Below are positions 1-6,941 of a stretch of 31,501 bases of DNA, one piece after another (the first letter of the stretch is position 1; each line of letters starts with the position of its first letter). This DNA comes from a virus. The stretch covers positions 1-31,501 of the IMG/VR virus record IMGVR_UViG_3300021964_008828; one strand, given 5' to 3'. The notes under the pieces were generated by a model. The model saw only the letters and a list, made by a program, of their open reading frames with translations, had not been told where the DNA came from and made no database searches. A program made the position numbers and the translations under genes.

Positions 1-80
1 ATGATCGCGGCTATGATGACCACTGCTATTAAAACAGTCCATTGCCAAAATTTCATCGCTAGTGTTAGAATTAATTCCAT
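1..80 (-). CDS. N-terminus of a small membrane protein (cut by window edge)
   Basis: Only the first 26 codons are in the window. A clear GAGGAG ribosome binding site sits five bases before the ATG at 80. The peptide begins MELILTLAMKFWQWTV and continues as an uninterrupted run of Val, Ile and Ala, so it is a membrane segment or an uncleaved signal anchor. An ATAAATAC late-type promoter lies just upstream. Its position downstream of the endolysin, spanin-like and nuclease genes makes a holin or another envelope protein possible, but nothing visible proves it. Confidence 0.7.
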   Translation of the reverse strand, partial: MELILTLAMKFWQWTVLIAVVIIAAI

Positions 81-102
81 TTGCTCTCCTCGTTTAAAAC
101 AC

Positions 103-110
103 GTATTTAT
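103..110 (-). promoter_or_regulatory. T4-late-like promoter box (ATAAATAC)
   Basis: Read on the minus strand this is ATAAATAC, close to the T4 late consensus TATAAATA. It lies about 22 bases before the ATG at 80 and overlaps the stop codon of the nuclease gene. A transcript starting six or seven bases downstream would include the GAGGAG ribosome binding site. Confidence 0.6.
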
Positions 111-541
111 TCGATCGCGCCTTTTACGACGCCTGCTTCGACCAGTTTTTTACGGTTCTTCATGTGTTGTTTCTGTACATCTGCCTTGGCACCACCGAAA
201 TAGGCCACGGCGTGTCCGGCCTCGCACAGTATCTTTGAAACTGGTTTCTTGTCCACTAGGAAGTCGCCCAGCACCCTGCCGAACTTGCCCTTCATGTCCT
301 CACCTTTTTTGTTGATTGTCGTCTGGAGCACTGCGGTCTTGCCCAACAGGCTCTTGAGTTTGTTTTTGGCGGCCAGTCCAAATTTCTTCTCGATCTTGTC
401 CCTGGTCCTTGATTCTGGTGTGTCTATGCCCATGATCCTCACACGCTCGTTCTTCTGCCATATGCCGAATCCCAGGTCGATGTCCACGTCCACCGTGTCA
501 CCATCCACCACTTTTAAAACCTTACATCTGTACGTCCACAT
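107..541 (-). CDS. Staphylococcal nuclease-like (thermonuclease) protein
   Basis: 144 residues with the SNase (OB-fold) signature. VVDGDTVDVDID at 11-22 supplies the calcium-binding aspartates, RVRIMGIDTPE at 33-43 holds the first catalytic Arg and Glu, and KFGRVLGDF at 86-94 holds the second Arg. The family cleaves DNA and RNA with calcium. No signal peptide is evident, so it probably acts in the cytoplasm, for example in host nucleic-acid breakdown. The start overlaps the stop of the preceding lipoprotein gene by one base (TAATG), suggesting translational coupling. The link to the lysis genes may be positional only. The family call is strong; the role in infection is inferred. Confidence 0.88.
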   Translation of the reverse strand: MWTYRCKVLKVVDGDTVDVDIDLGFGIWQKNERVRIMGIDTPESRTRDKIEKKFGLAAKNKLKSLLGKTAVLQTTINKKGEDMKGKFGRVLGDFLVDKKPVSKILCEAGHAVAYFGGAKADVQKQHMKNRKKLVEAGVVKGAIE

Positions 542-885
542 TATTCTGTCTCCTCGTAGTATTTCTTGTATTCCTCAAGTAGGTTGTTGGTCTCTTGTAG
601 TTTCTGTCTTATCTGCGCGAAGTTCCGGGCTATCATCTCGAAGTCCTTGTCCGTCAGTCCGAACAGCACGGGGTCTATGCCCTCGGCCTCCAGTTTGGCG
701 AAAACTTCCTGTGCGTTCTCTGATGTTATGATGATCCAACGCACCTTCTCTAGGTCCAGTGCCTCGGGTTTTGGTAGGTTCAGTTTGGATCTTGGCTCCT
801 CCACGGAGAATATCTTCACACGCTTCTCGCCCACGCTACAGGCGGATAGTAGGAGTATCAGTGCTATCGCTAAAATTTTATTCAT
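541..885 (-). CDS. Small lipoprotein, candidate outer-membrane spanin
   Basis: 114 residues. A short hydrophobic signal ends in the lipobox LSAC, with Cys16 as the expected lipidated residue. The mature part contains VRWIIIT, then a Glu/Lys-rich C-terminal half likely to form a helix or coiled coil. It starts inside the 3' end of the coiled-coil membrane gene (8-base overlap). An anchored coiled-coil protein overlapping a lipoprotein is the arrangement of two-component spanins, which fuse inner and outer membranes at the last step of lysis. I recall similar proteins in marine T4-like phages as conserved hypotheticals. The lipoprotein call is firm; the spanin role is inferred from context. Confidence 0.72.
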   Translation of the reverse strand: MNKILAIALILLLSACSVGEKRVKIFSVEEPRSKLNLPKPEALDLEKVRWIIITSENAQEVFAKLEAEGIDPVLFGLTDKDFEMIARNFAQIRQKLQETNNLLEEYKKYYEETE

Positions 886-1351
886 ATGGTACGTACGCCG
901 GGTTGGCCAGTGATGGGCACTCTGGGTTTATCTCCGACTTCTTGGTTGCTTTCAGTTCTTCCTCCGTCCTCTCTGCCCCGGATGCCAGTTCCACACATCT
1001 CGCGGCGTTGTCAGCACCCTTGTTGATGATCCTCTCTATGGCTCCGGTCCTGTCTATGGCCAGTTTGCCTATGTCTCGTTTGCCCTTGTTGAATCTCTTG
1101 TCCAGGTCCTCTAGATCTTTCTTGAAGGTCATCACTAATGCGTTGAGCTTCTTGTTACTCTCCATTATGGCCGTGAAGTCCTTCTTCTGCTGTTCAAGTA
1201 ATTTGGTCTGTGACTCTATGCCACGTTCCAGTTCGATCTGGTTGGCTTTTAGCGTGGCGTTGTCCGCACGCAGTTTCATCACGTACACTCCAGCACCCGC
1301 GATGCCAGTGATCAGCATTATGGCTATCGCCATCTTAATCGTCGAAAACAT
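878..1351 (-). CDS. Candidate inner-membrane spanin (Rz-like)
   Basis: 157 residues with one N-terminal transmembrane segment (about 5-25) followed by a long charged coiled coil (about 28-110) rich in Lys, Glu, Leu and Asn. This is the typical build of Rz-type i-spanins: anchored in the inner membrane with the coil in the periplasm. It lies between the M15 endolysin and the lipoprotein, so the three form a lysis cassette. No Shine-Dalgarno is visible; an ATAAATAC box ends seven bases before the ATG, so a message from it would have almost no leader. The C-terminal tail is Pro-containing, as in many i-spanins. The architecture is seen directly; the function is inferred. Confidence 0.72.
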   Translation of the reverse strand: MFSTIKMAIAIMLITGIAGAGVYVMKLRADNATLKANQIELERGIESQTKLLEQQKKDFTAIMESNKKLNALVMTFKKDLEDLDKRFNKGKRDIGKLAIDRTGAIERIINKGADNAARCVELASGAERTEEELKATKKSEINPECPSLANPAYVPYE

Positions 1352-1358
1352 AATAGTA

Positions 1359-1366
1359 GTATTTAT
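1359..1366 (-). promoter_or_regulatory. T4-late-like promoter box before the spanin gene
   Basis: ATAAATAC on the minus strand, followed by TACTATT and the ATG. It overlaps the 3' end of the endolysin gene. With a start point six or seven bases downstream the transcript would begin at or next to the start codon. Confidence 0.55.
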
Positions 1367-1827
1367 TGTATGAGGCCGGGCTTGTAGACGGTTTTACCGT
1401 TTTCCTTCATCGCAGTCAGGATGCTCTTCCTGTTGCCCTCTGACTTGTATGACACGTGAACCCAACCCGAGTCTGGCACACCTGGTGTGTAGAATTCCAA
1501 GATCAGTTGATCGAAGTCTAGGTTGTCCTCTATCCACTTGGCCACGTCATAGTTTGGCGTGCCCGGACACTCTATGTCCACTGCTTCACCTTTGCAGTGC
1601 TGTGACTTGCTTGAACCACCCACCGCTTCGTTGAGTGCTGGTCCCCTGTAGCCTGAGTTGATCACTGTCACACCAAACTGATCCCTGACCTTCTGTACAA
1701 CATTCCTGAACAGTTCAGTGGCGTTGCCCATGTGTTCAGTGCTTGGTGTGTTGTCGATGCCCTGTCTCAAGGCCGTCTGGCTCTTGATGTATTCCTGTAG
1801 ACTGAAATTTTTGCTTAATCTTACCAT
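1363..1827 (-). CDS. M15-family peptidase, probable endolysin
   Basis: 154 residues matching the D,D-/L,D-peptidase M15 fold. SQHCKGEAVDIE (75-86) gives zinc ligands His77 and Asp84, and GWVHVSY (121-127) gives the third ligand His124. NSGYRGPALNEAVGG (57-71) is the usual upstream segment. Such enzymes cleave stem peptides of peptidoglycan and are common phage lysins. There is no signal peptide, so a holin would be needed for release. It is followed directly by the two spanin candidates. The start codon lies inside the 3' end of the preceding gene (7-base overlap). Confidence 0.85.
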   Translation of the reverse strand: MVRLSKNFSLQEYIKSQTALRQGIDNTPSTEHMGNATELFRNVVQKVRDQFGVTVINSGYRGPALNEAVGGSSKSQHCKGEAVDIECPGTPNYDVAKWIEDNLDFDQLILEFYTPGVPDSGWVHVSYKSEGNRKSILTAMKENGKTVYKPGLIQ

Positions 1828-2561
1828 CCGCTCTTACTTAGCAGTGCTGACTCACCGCCCTTGCTGAAGACGAATCTGTCTTCCGTGGTCTTGGTTATCT
1901 GGTATGGTCCGAAGTACTTGGTCATGAACATGCATTCTGACATGGCACTCTCGTCCAGTCTGAACGCTTTGACCTCGTTCATGATCATGTTGGTCGGACC
2001 GAATGCGTGTAGTTCGAACTTCAACGCTTCTGCGTTCTGTTTCTTGCAGGTTATGACGTTGTTGTCCAGTTTGAATTCCATCATCTGGAACCGGTCAAAG
2101 AAGTCCTTGATCTCGCCCAGTTTCATCTGCTGTGTCTTCTGTGTGTATGCTATCGGTGTCCTGGGCAGTATGTCCGCCAGGTTCTTGGCCGATGCCTCGA
2201 ACGGCGTCTTGTCCTTGTGGTATGTGAATTCGAATATGTCTATGTTGGTAAGTTTCTTGAGGTCGTCCAGGAACTTCCCTATGTGTTGGTCCACTGCTTC
2301 GACCCTCGCGAATTCCACGAACACCCTGTGCTTGCCGTCTTCCAGTGTTCCTGGGGTTGCGTCTGCGTCTAAAACTTCCTTGTATCCCGTCTCCGCGAAC
2401 CTCTCAAGGTCCTTGGCGGGTGCCATGCCGTCAACTGTGAATGCCAACACCATGATGTTCCGGTCCTCGCCCATCTTGGACTTGAACTGGTCCACTGAGA
2501 ATCGTTTTGCTACGACCCCGTCTAGGTCTCCGGCCTTCAATCCTTCATTAACTAATGTCAT
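1821..2561 (-). CDS. Conserved T4-like phage protein, possible virion component
   Basis: 246 residues, no signal peptide and no catalytic motif that I recognise. The N-terminus, LVNEGLKAGDLDGVVAKRFS followed by a Lys/Gly/Glu-rich stretch, resembles conserved proteins I recall from marine T4-like phages, some listed as structural; this is memory, not a search. It overlaps the next upstream gene by 14 bases and the endolysin by 7, so the three are probably translated from one message. I considered the sliding clamp gp45 because of size, but see no supporting motif. Function unknown. Confidence 0.7.
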   Translation of the reverse strand: MTLVNEGLKAGDLDGVVAKRFSVDQFKSKMGEDRNIMVLAFTVDGMAPAKDLERFAETGYKEVLDADATPGTLEDGKHRVFVEFARVEAVDQHIGKFLDDLKKLTNIDIFEFTYHKDKTPFEASAKNLADILPRTPIAYTQKTQQMKLGEIKDFFDRFQMMEFKLDNNVITCKKQNAEALKFELHAFGPTNMIMNEVKAFRLDESAMSECMFMTKYFGPYQITKTTEDRFVFSKGGESALLSKSGW

Positions 2562-3030
2562 CTAAACTACTTAAATCTGCAGGAGCCTGTGCCTGCTCGT
2601 CCTGGCTCTCGATCTCGTCCTTGCCGTGTTTGAAATTACCAATCAGGTTCTTGGGCATTTTAATCTCCACCACCCAAATGTCATGTGCGTCTATCTTGCC
2701 CTTGGTCGTTCCTGGCCTGTAGTCCTCTGGACCCTTGATCTTCCTGGGCTTCATCAATTCGTCTCTTTTGTATGTGACTTTACATCCTTTGTCCAGCAAT
2801 CTCTTGCCTCCCGCAGGATCTGGCATCTTGTCCGCTGGCCACATGAATGAACATGTGACGAAGTGTCTCGAATCAACCGGTCCCGAAAGCAGTTCGCCTT
2901 CCTCCCAGTTCTGGAACACGTACACGTCTAGCTCGTCCACCACCCTCTCGAAGTCCTTGAGTATGCCCAATGTGGGGCCTACCGAGTACAGTGATTGTAC
3001 GTTCTTGATTATGTCTAACACGTCATGCAT
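2548..3030 (-). CDS. Conserved phage protein of unknown function
   Basis: 160 residues. A mixed alpha/beta N-terminal two thirds contains FVTCSFMWPADKMPDPAGG (58-76) and WVVEIKMPKNL. The tail is acidic and Gln/Ala-rich and ends in SLDDIS, probably disordered. I recall homologues with the same core in marine T4-like phages, always unnamed. It is the first gene of a run that continues through the lysis cassette. No Shine-Dalgarno is visible; an ATAAATA box ends six bases before the ATG, so the message may be leaderless. The open reading frame is secure, the role is not. Confidence 0.72.
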   Translation of the reverse strand: MHDVLDIIKNVQSLYSVGPTLGILKDFERVVDELDVYVFQNWEEGELLSGPVDSRHFVTCSFMWPADKMPDPAGGKRLLDKGCKVTYKRDELMKPRKIKGPEDYRPGTTKGKIDAHDIWVVEIKMPKNLIGNFKHGKDEIESQDEQAQAPADLSSLDDIS

Positions 3031-3035
3031 AGTTC

Positions 3036-3043
3036 TTATTTAT
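3036..3043 (-). promoter_or_regulatory. Late-like promoter box (ATAAATAA)
   Basis: ATAAATAA on the minus strand, in the gap between divergent genes. It is followed by GAACT and the ATG at 3030. A weak TTTACA lies 16 bases upstream of TAAATA, so a sigma70-type reading is possible but poorer. Confidence 0.5.
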
Positions 3044-3107
3044 CCTAAATATCTCTGTTGTAAAATATGCATACTTAATCTGGAAATTTGATAGTAAGTA
3101 TTTGTAC

Positions 3108-3317
3108 ATGAGTCACAACCGAAGACACATCGAAACACAATCAAACACAACCTATGAGGAACCTTATGTTATCATCGAACGGCCTACAAATGCGACCTTT
3201 ATTCCAACGGAAACTGTGGAAACTAATGAGGAAGAAACGAGTGTACGACAAGCGTGTGAGCTTGTACATGCAGAACGAGAATTGGCTCAAGATAAGGAAA
3301 CAGAAGGACAGACGTAG
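3108..3317 (+). CDS. Small plus-strand acidic protein, unknown
   Basis: 69 residues from the ATG at 3108; a TTG two codons upstream is in frame but less likely. The product is hydrophilic, rich in Glu and Thr, without Leu-rich or membrane segments. It runs opposite to nearly all neighbours and overlaps a second plus-strand frame (3154-3393) by 164 bases. AGTAAGTA lies ten bases upstream and is only a weak promoter match. I recognise no family. Either frame, both or neither may be used; the roughly 360-base gap between minus-strand genes in so compact a genome suggests something is encoded here. Confidence 0.4.
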   Translation: MSHNRRHIETQSNTTYEEPYVIIERPTNATFIPTETVETNEEETSVRQACELVHAERELAQDKETEGQT

Positions 3318-3393
3318 GCGTAGGATATTGATGAAAATATGGCGAGCCAGCCAATTGGCCATGCTTAAACGCATGTACAATCAGGCTATTTGA
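3154..3393 (+). CDS. Overlapping plus-strand frame, very basic product
   Basis: 79 residues, extremely basic in the second half (KQKDRRRRRILMKIWR), as expected of a nucleic-acid-binding peptide or of a chance frame. It is in the +1 frame relative to the acidic protein at 3108-3317 and could be read alone or reached by a +1 frameshift from it. No Shine-Dalgarno precedes the ATG. It ends by overlapping the convergent gene at 3386 by eight bases, a tight fit that favours coding. Low confidence. Confidence 0.35.
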   Translation: MRNLMLSSNGLQMRPLFQRKLWKLMRKKRVYDKRVSLYMQNENWLKIRKQKDRRRRRILMKIWRASQLAMLKRMYNQAI

Positions 3394-3661
3394 TGAATTG
3401 ATCGATGGCGTCAGCGTACCATTGTCGGTAGTGCTGTTCTATCCTGTCGTAAGGGATCTGGTCCCGCTGTGCGACGGGTATGCCAGGCAGTTCGTTCTTT
3501 AGCACTTCCTTGTTGATGAGGTCTAACACCACTGTGTATTCCATCATCTTGCCTGGGCCTATCTTCTTCTTGGACAGTTCAACGAATTCGTCGAACTTCC
3601 TGTCCGCTTTTATCACATACTTCACGCAGAAGAATCTTTTCTTGTTGTGTTTGCTACCCAT
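3386..3661 (-). CDS. Small protein downstream of the clamp loader, unknown
   Basis: 91 residues. The start has a good GAGGT ribosome binding site inside the 3' end of the clamp loader gene (8-base overlap). The N-terminus is basic (KHNKKRFFCVKYVIKADRKF) and the C-terminus is helical and Tyr/Gln-rich (IEQHYRQWYADAIDQFIK). In T4 the small clamp-loader subunit gene 62 follows gene 44, so gp62 is the obvious thought. However, this product is only half the T4 gp62 length and I see no matching motif. It may be unrelated. Expressed with gp44 by position. Confidence 0.65.
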   Translation of the reverse strand: MGSKHNKKRFFCVKYVIKADRKFDEFVELSKKKIGPGKMMEYTVVLDLINKEVLKNELPGIPVAQRDQIPYDRIEQHYRQWYADAIDQFIK

Positions 3662-4580
3662 TGTTTAACCTCGATAATTTTATCATGACCGACGCAAGGT
3701 TTATCTCAGGATCTGCTACGAATGAGTGATCAACCAATCCCTGCTTGATAATTAGCACCGCTTTGTCCTGTGCGTCTTCATCTTTGGATATTATTTCTAG
3801 GTTGTCATACAACCATCTGTATATCTCCTCACACTCTTCTGGCCTTGCCTGGGCACAGACAAGTTTTCTTGCTTCTTGTATCTTGCCTTGCTTGAACAGA
3901 TCTACCATCTGCAGTCTGTAGTCCTGTTGTCCTGAGTCGCCACTTGCCGGTGGCATCAGTTTTCCGTCCCTAGCATTCTGTTGTAACATGTTGATGCATT
4001 TCCTCATGTCAGGATAACTGGCTTTCACATATGTGTCCAGTATCTCTATGTCAGGTGTGATTCCTTCCTGTATCAATATCTCACATGCCCTTGCTGTGAA
4101 TTCTGTCTTGTCGATGGTCTCCATGTGGAAGCCTTGGCATCTCGAATGCAGTGCTGGTATGACCCTATTGGGATAGTTGCAGGTCAATATGAATCTCGCT
4201 GAAGTGTGATACATCTCCATAACACCACGCAACGCCGCCTGACCATTTGGTGACATGTAGTCTGCCTCGTCCAGCAACACATACTTGTATGCTCCGAATG
4301 GCATGATCTGTACGAAGTTGTTGATCTTCTCACGCACAGTGTCAACGGAGTTTTCCCTCGAAGCATTTATCTCCAAGATGTCATAACTGCTGACATCCAG
4401 TTCTCCAAACAACACCTTCGCCAGTGTGGTCTTGCCCACCCCTGGTGCACCACTCAATAACAAGTGTGGGATCGCTTTGTCGTCAATCCAAGATTGTATC
4501 TGTTGTCTTTGTGCTTCGTCTCTGACCACGTACTCTTTCAGAGTCTTAGGTCTGTATTTTTCTACCCATAAATCTTTCAT
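3654..4580 (-). CDS. 44: Sliding clamp loader large subunit (T4 gp44-like, AAA+ ATPase)
   Basis: 308 residues of the RFC/DnaX-type AAA+ family. WVEKYRPKTLKEYV (5-18) is the usual start. Walker A is GAPGVGKTT (44-52), Walker B VLLDEAD (101-107), sensor 1 lies at LTCNYP (132-137), and the SRC motif with the arginine finger is at 146-148. In T4 four gp44 and one gp62 load the gp45 clamp onto primed DNA for gp43 polymerase. Length is close to T4 gp44. It lies five bases downstream of the UvdE stop but appears to have its own promoter inside that gene. Identity is very secure. Confidence 0.95.
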   Translation of the reverse strand: MKDLWVEKYRPKTLKEYVVRDEAQRQQIQSWIDDKAIPHLLLSGAPGVGKTTLAKVLFGELDVSSYDILEINASRENSVDTVREKINNFVQIMPFGAYKYVLLDEADYMSPNGQAALRGVMEMYHTSARFILTCNYPNRVIPALHSRCQGFHMETIDKTEFTARACEILIQEGITPDIEILDTYVKASYPDMRKCINMLQQNARDGKLMPPASGDSGQQDYRLQMVDLFKQGKIQEARKLVCAQARPEECEEIYRWLYDNLEIISKDEDAQDKAVLIIKQGLVDHSFVADPEINLASVMIKLSRLNNG

Positions 4581-4585
4581 ATGTG

Positions 4586-5632
4586 TTATATTACAGAAGT
4601 TTCCTTTGCTTGTCTATATAATTGTTCAGAGGCCATGTTCTTACCTTTTGCTTCACATTGTATATCAAAGTTCTCACTGAAACCTAGTGCCCATTGATTT
4701 GTTTCAACATTAGGGAATAGATCAGAGTGTGCTCTCAACTTTTGTTTTTTGGCACCTCTTGCCAACAACTCTTTCATGTCGTGTAATCCTGTGTGCATTT
4801 CTTCGGGCTTCAATCCTGCCATTGCTAGTGCTTCGTCCCTGAAGTAGGAATAGTGCATACTGGGTCTAACACCACGCCAACTGTCTATGACCCTTTTCAC
4901 TCTGTCGTCATTGGGTTGTATGTATTCTTCGTCTCGGATCAAATGGTGATGGATATCTAGGACAAGTGCCAGGTGTTTCTCCAGCATCAGGGACTGTTCC
5001 AGTCCATGTCCCATCTCGTCATTCTCGATAGTGATCAGGTTCCTTGCCTCTGGTGAAAGCCTTGGCAGTGCCTTTATGATGCCGTCTGGTCCTTGCCTGC
5101 CTGAGATGTGTACGTTTATCTTGCAACCATCCTGGAATGATCGGCCAAAGCCCATCCATCTGGCCATGTCCGCATGGTATTCGAATTCTTCTATGCTACG
5201 TTCAACGATTTCAGGAGTGGCACTGGAAAGCACACAGAACTGACCTGGGTGGAAAGATATCTTCACATCCAACTTCCTGGCCATCTCACCAACCGGTGCG
5301 AATAGATTCTCCAGGTGACTCTGTATGTGAGGCTGTTGCCACCATGTCTTCCAGTCCTTCTCTGTGTAGCCCTGTAGCATCTCTGATCCCAGCCTAACCA
5401 TCCTACGTTCTGGTGGCAGTGTGCCCACACGTTCTATCATCCTGCGTGCCGCTGTGGTGTTGTGTGTCATGATGTCCCACTGTCGTTGTACTGCTTCTTC
5501 CCGGTGTTCACGTAGCCAACGCATGGTGGTGCTTCTGCCGTTGAGATCCCTGTCCTTGGCATTGACCTTCATGCCACCGAACTCACTGGTGTCATTGAGC
5601 CATTTGCAACAGAAACCGAAACGTTGTGTCAT
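4586..5632 (-). CDS. uvsE: UV damage endonuclease, UvdE/UvsE family
   Basis: 348 residues of the TIM-barrel UVDE family, which nicks 5' to UV photoproducts and other lesions using metal ions. Family segments in order: FGFCCKW near the start, SFHPGQF (126-132), INVHISG (172-178), TIENDE (201-206), LDIHHH (225-230), MHYS (259-262) and AHSDLF (301-306). The expected His, Glu and Asp metal ligands are all present. Length is normal. The start at 5632 follows a sigma70-like promoter by five bases with no Shine-Dalgarno. A repair role under sunlight fits a surface-ocean phage. Very secure call. Confidence 0.94.
   Translation of the reverse strand: MTQRFGFCCKWLNDTSEFGGMKVNAKDRDLNGRSTTMRWLREHREEAVQRQWDIMTHNTTAARRMIERVGTLPPERRMVRLGSEMLQGYTEKDWKTWWQQPHIQSHLENLFAPVGEMARKLDVKISFHPGQFCVLSSATPEIVERSIEEFEYHADMARWMGFGRSFQDGCKINVHISGRQGPDGIIKALPRLSPEARNLITIENDEMGHGLEQSLMLEKHLALVLDIHHHLIRDEEYIQPNDDRVKRVIDSWRGVRPSMHYSYFRDEALAMAGLKPEEMHTGLHDMKELLARGAKKQKLRAHSDLFPNVETNQWALGFSENFDIQCEAKGKNMASEQLYRQAKETSVI
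4588..4616 (-). promoter_or_regulatory. Sigma70-like promoter for the clamp loader gene
   Basis: On the minus strand TAGACA (4611-4616), a 17-base spacer, and TAATAT (4588-4593), then seven bases to the gp44 ATG. The -35 matches consensus at five of six positions, the -10 at four of six. It lies within the 3' end of the UvdE gene. Confidence 0.45.
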
Positions 5633-5638
5633 GTGTGT

Positions 5639-5666
5639 ATTATAGCAGATATATGTGATCTGTCTA
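5639..5666 (-). promoter_or_regulatory. Sigma70-like promoter, UvdE gene, leaderless spacing
   Basis: TAGACA (5661-5666), 16-base spacer, TATAAT (5639-5644) on the minus strand; 11 of 12 consensus positions match. The ATG follows TATAAT by six bases, so the start point would fall at or beside the start codon. The -35 overlaps the stop of the ParB-like gene. Confidence 0.68.
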
Positions 5667-6053
5667 GTCCAGCAGTGTTTCCATCATTGCCCAGTGTCCT
5701 ATGATGTCGCTACAGTGCAGTTGGAATCCGTATTCCCTGTCTATGTCACGTAGGATCTTGTTGGCTTTGGCCATGCTCAGTCCTGCATTGGCTGGTAGTT
5801 GTAGTGCGTTGATCGTTTTCTTTTTGAGTGCTGTAGCGGCCTGTACCCTGTGCCAACCGTCAGTGAGTAGATAATAACCCGAATCCTTTATGGGTGTGAC
5901 CAATATTGGATCCCATGCACCATCCTTCTTCAACTTGTTGATCCAGGTCCTTTTCTCTTTGTTCAATGGACGTTCAACACCCAGCCCCATCTCTGCCATG
6001 GTGACTAATCGATCTATTTCCACTTTTACTTTCTTGATATTAATCTGTTTCAT
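5664..6053 (-). CDS. ParB/sulfiredoxin-like domain protein
   Basis: 129 residues. DPILVTPI (48-55) followed by YYLLTDGWHRVQAATAL (60-76) is the core of the ParB/Srx-like fold: a strand, then a DGxHR motif that in this superfamily binds nucleotide or phosphate. Stand-alone phage versions have been described with nuclease, ATPase or modification roles, so the exact activity is open. The C-terminal third is helical with no clear helix-turn-helix. It lies in the cluster of replication and repair genes and has its own sigma70-like promoter within the upstream gene. Confidence 0.75.
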   Translation of the reverse strand: MKQINIKKVKVEIDRLVTMAEMGLGVERPLNKEKRTWINKLKKDGAWDPILVTPIKDSGYYLLTDGWHRVQAATALKKKTINALQLPANAGLSMAKANKILRDIDREYGFQLHCSDIIGHWAMMETLLD

Positions 6054-6282
6054 AGGTGATGTAATTGATGTCTTGTATTATCTGCCACTCTGGTCCACGT
6101 GGCAACGGCTTCCTCTGTGGGTAGTCATTCTCGTCTGACATCTCCCTGTATTTGTTTGCACAGGGTGGTCCACAGAACGGTCTGATTATCCTCTTGTCAT
6201 GCTTGGTGTCGTGTAGGCTGTCGTACCAGTAAATTGCGTTGGTGAAAGATTTCTTGCAGACGTAACAGGTGTGATTAGTCAT
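6040..6282 (-). CDS. Small putative zinc-binding protein
   Basis: 80 residues. Cys6 and Cys9 (CYVCKKSF) together with Cys37 and Cys41 (FCGPPCANKYREM) form a plausible four-cysteine zinc site, similar in look to treble-clef or TRASH-type fingers. The remainder is Tyr- and charge-rich. It overlaps both neighbours (14 bases with the ParB-like gene, 8 with the GroES-like gene), so it is cotranslated. Role unknown; a DNA- or protein-binding adaptor is the usual function for such proteins. Confidence 0.68.
   Translation of the reverse strand: MTNHTCYVCKKSFTNAIYWYDSLHDTKHDKRIIRPFCGPPCANKYREMSDENDYPQRKPLPRGPEWQIIQDINYITYETD
6077..6105 (-). promoter_or_regulatory. Sigma70-like promoter for the ParB-like gene
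   Basis: TTGCCA (6100-6105), 17-base spacer, GATAAT (6077-6082) on the minus strand, inside the zinc-ribbon gene. Ten of twelve positions match consensus. A 23-base stretch separates the -10 from the ATG at 6053, leaving a short normal leader. Confidence 0.5.
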
Positions 6283-6718
6283 TGCCCGGCAACTTGGTCA
6301 TCTGTTGGGCACCGCCCATGTTGATGTATCCTGCCTGTCTGTTGTTGAAGTCTGGTTCCTCGTCTGAAACTAAAAGTATGTCATTCTCGTCGATCATCCT
6401 CACCTCCAGCTCAGTGCCATCCTTCTTGACCTTGAGAGCCCTGCTCCATCTTCCATGTGCTATCATGACCCATTCGCCGACCTTGACGTCCTCCTGTTGA
6501 TCTCCAACTGCGTATATCTTGGCCCAACGTGGGTGTATGCCCGCTTCCGTGCCGTCGTCGTCTAGTAGTATGATCCCACCCTTGGACTTGGTCGCCCCGA
6601 ACTGCATGTCCGATACCAATACCCTCTTCTTGAGTGGTGTGATGTCGTAGTCAACGGTGTACTGTTTGCCGCCGTGTGATCCGAAACCTTTTGCTTGTAA
6701 GTCTTCTAGTTGTCCCAT
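6275..6718 (-). CDS. 31: GroES-like co-chaperonin (T4 gp31 analogue)
   Basis: 147 residues with the GroES beta-barrel pattern. ITPLKKRVLV (26-35) is the first strand; the mobile loop FGATKSKGGIILL (40-52) has the GGII(L) GroEL-binding tip. WAKIYAVG and VKVGEWVMI (79-87) match GroES strands, and the IDENDILLV ending (109-117) is typical. The N-terminal extension of 25 residues and the C-terminal tail of about 30 are beyond ordinary GroES. Phage co-chaperonins replace GroES on host GroEL to fold the capsid protein. It has its own sigma70-like promoter. Confidence 0.85.
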   Translation of the reverse strand: MGQLEDLQAKGFGSHGGKQYTVDYDITPLKKRVLVSDMQFGATKSKGGIILLDDDGTEAGIHPRWAKIYAVGDQQEDVKVGEWVMIAHGRWSRALKVKKDGTELEVRMIDENDILLVSDEEPDFNNRQAGYINMGGAQQMTKLPGND

Positions 6719-6727
6719 TGTAGGATT

Positions 6728-6756
6728 ATTTTAACAGATTTATTTTGATTCGTCAA
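6728..6756 (-). promoter_or_regulatory. Sigma70-like promoter for the co-chaperonin gene
   Basis: TTGACG (6751-6756), 17-base spacer, TAAAAT (6728-6733) on the minus strand, ten of twelve consensus positions. The ATG at 6718 lies nine bases beyond the -10, giving at most a few leader bases. The -35 lies in the 3' end of the lipoprotein gene. Confidence 0.65.
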
Positions 6757-6937
6757 GAGCCGCACACTGTTCTTTTGTGGCAGGTAGACCTATTTCCTTG
6801 TCGTACAACCATACGTAAGAATAAGTGATCTTGTCGCCGTTCAAGTCGCATTTTTTGCCAAATGACAATTTTGGTTGCTTGATAGAACAAGCAGAGGTCA
6901 AAAACAAGATCGATAATGCTAATACTAGTGTCTTCAT
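6740..6937 (-). CDS. Small lipoprotein, unknown
   Basis: 65 residues from the ATG at 6937. An upstream in-frame start adds only seven residues ahead of a signal peptide and overlaps the neighbour, so it is unlikely. A hydrophobic signal ends in the lipobox LTSAC (Cys17). The mature part is about 49 residues, with two further cysteines that could pair in the periplasm. A GGAAT sequence precedes the start. Candidates include a superinfection-exclusion protein or a second lysis lipoprotein; neither is shown. Not recognised as a named family. Confidence 0.65.
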   Translation of the reverse strand: MKTLVLALSILFLTSACSIKQPKLSFGKKCDLNGDKITYSYVWLYDKEIGLPATKEQCAALDESK

Positions 6938-6941
6938 GATG

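Noticed and set aside
1821-2561. Sliding clamp gp45
   Set aside because: Size is close to a clamp, but I see no clamp-like motifs, and its neighbours are lysis genes.
3386-3661. gp62, the small clamp loader subunit
   Set aside because: Right place after gp44, but half the expected length and no recognisable similarity.
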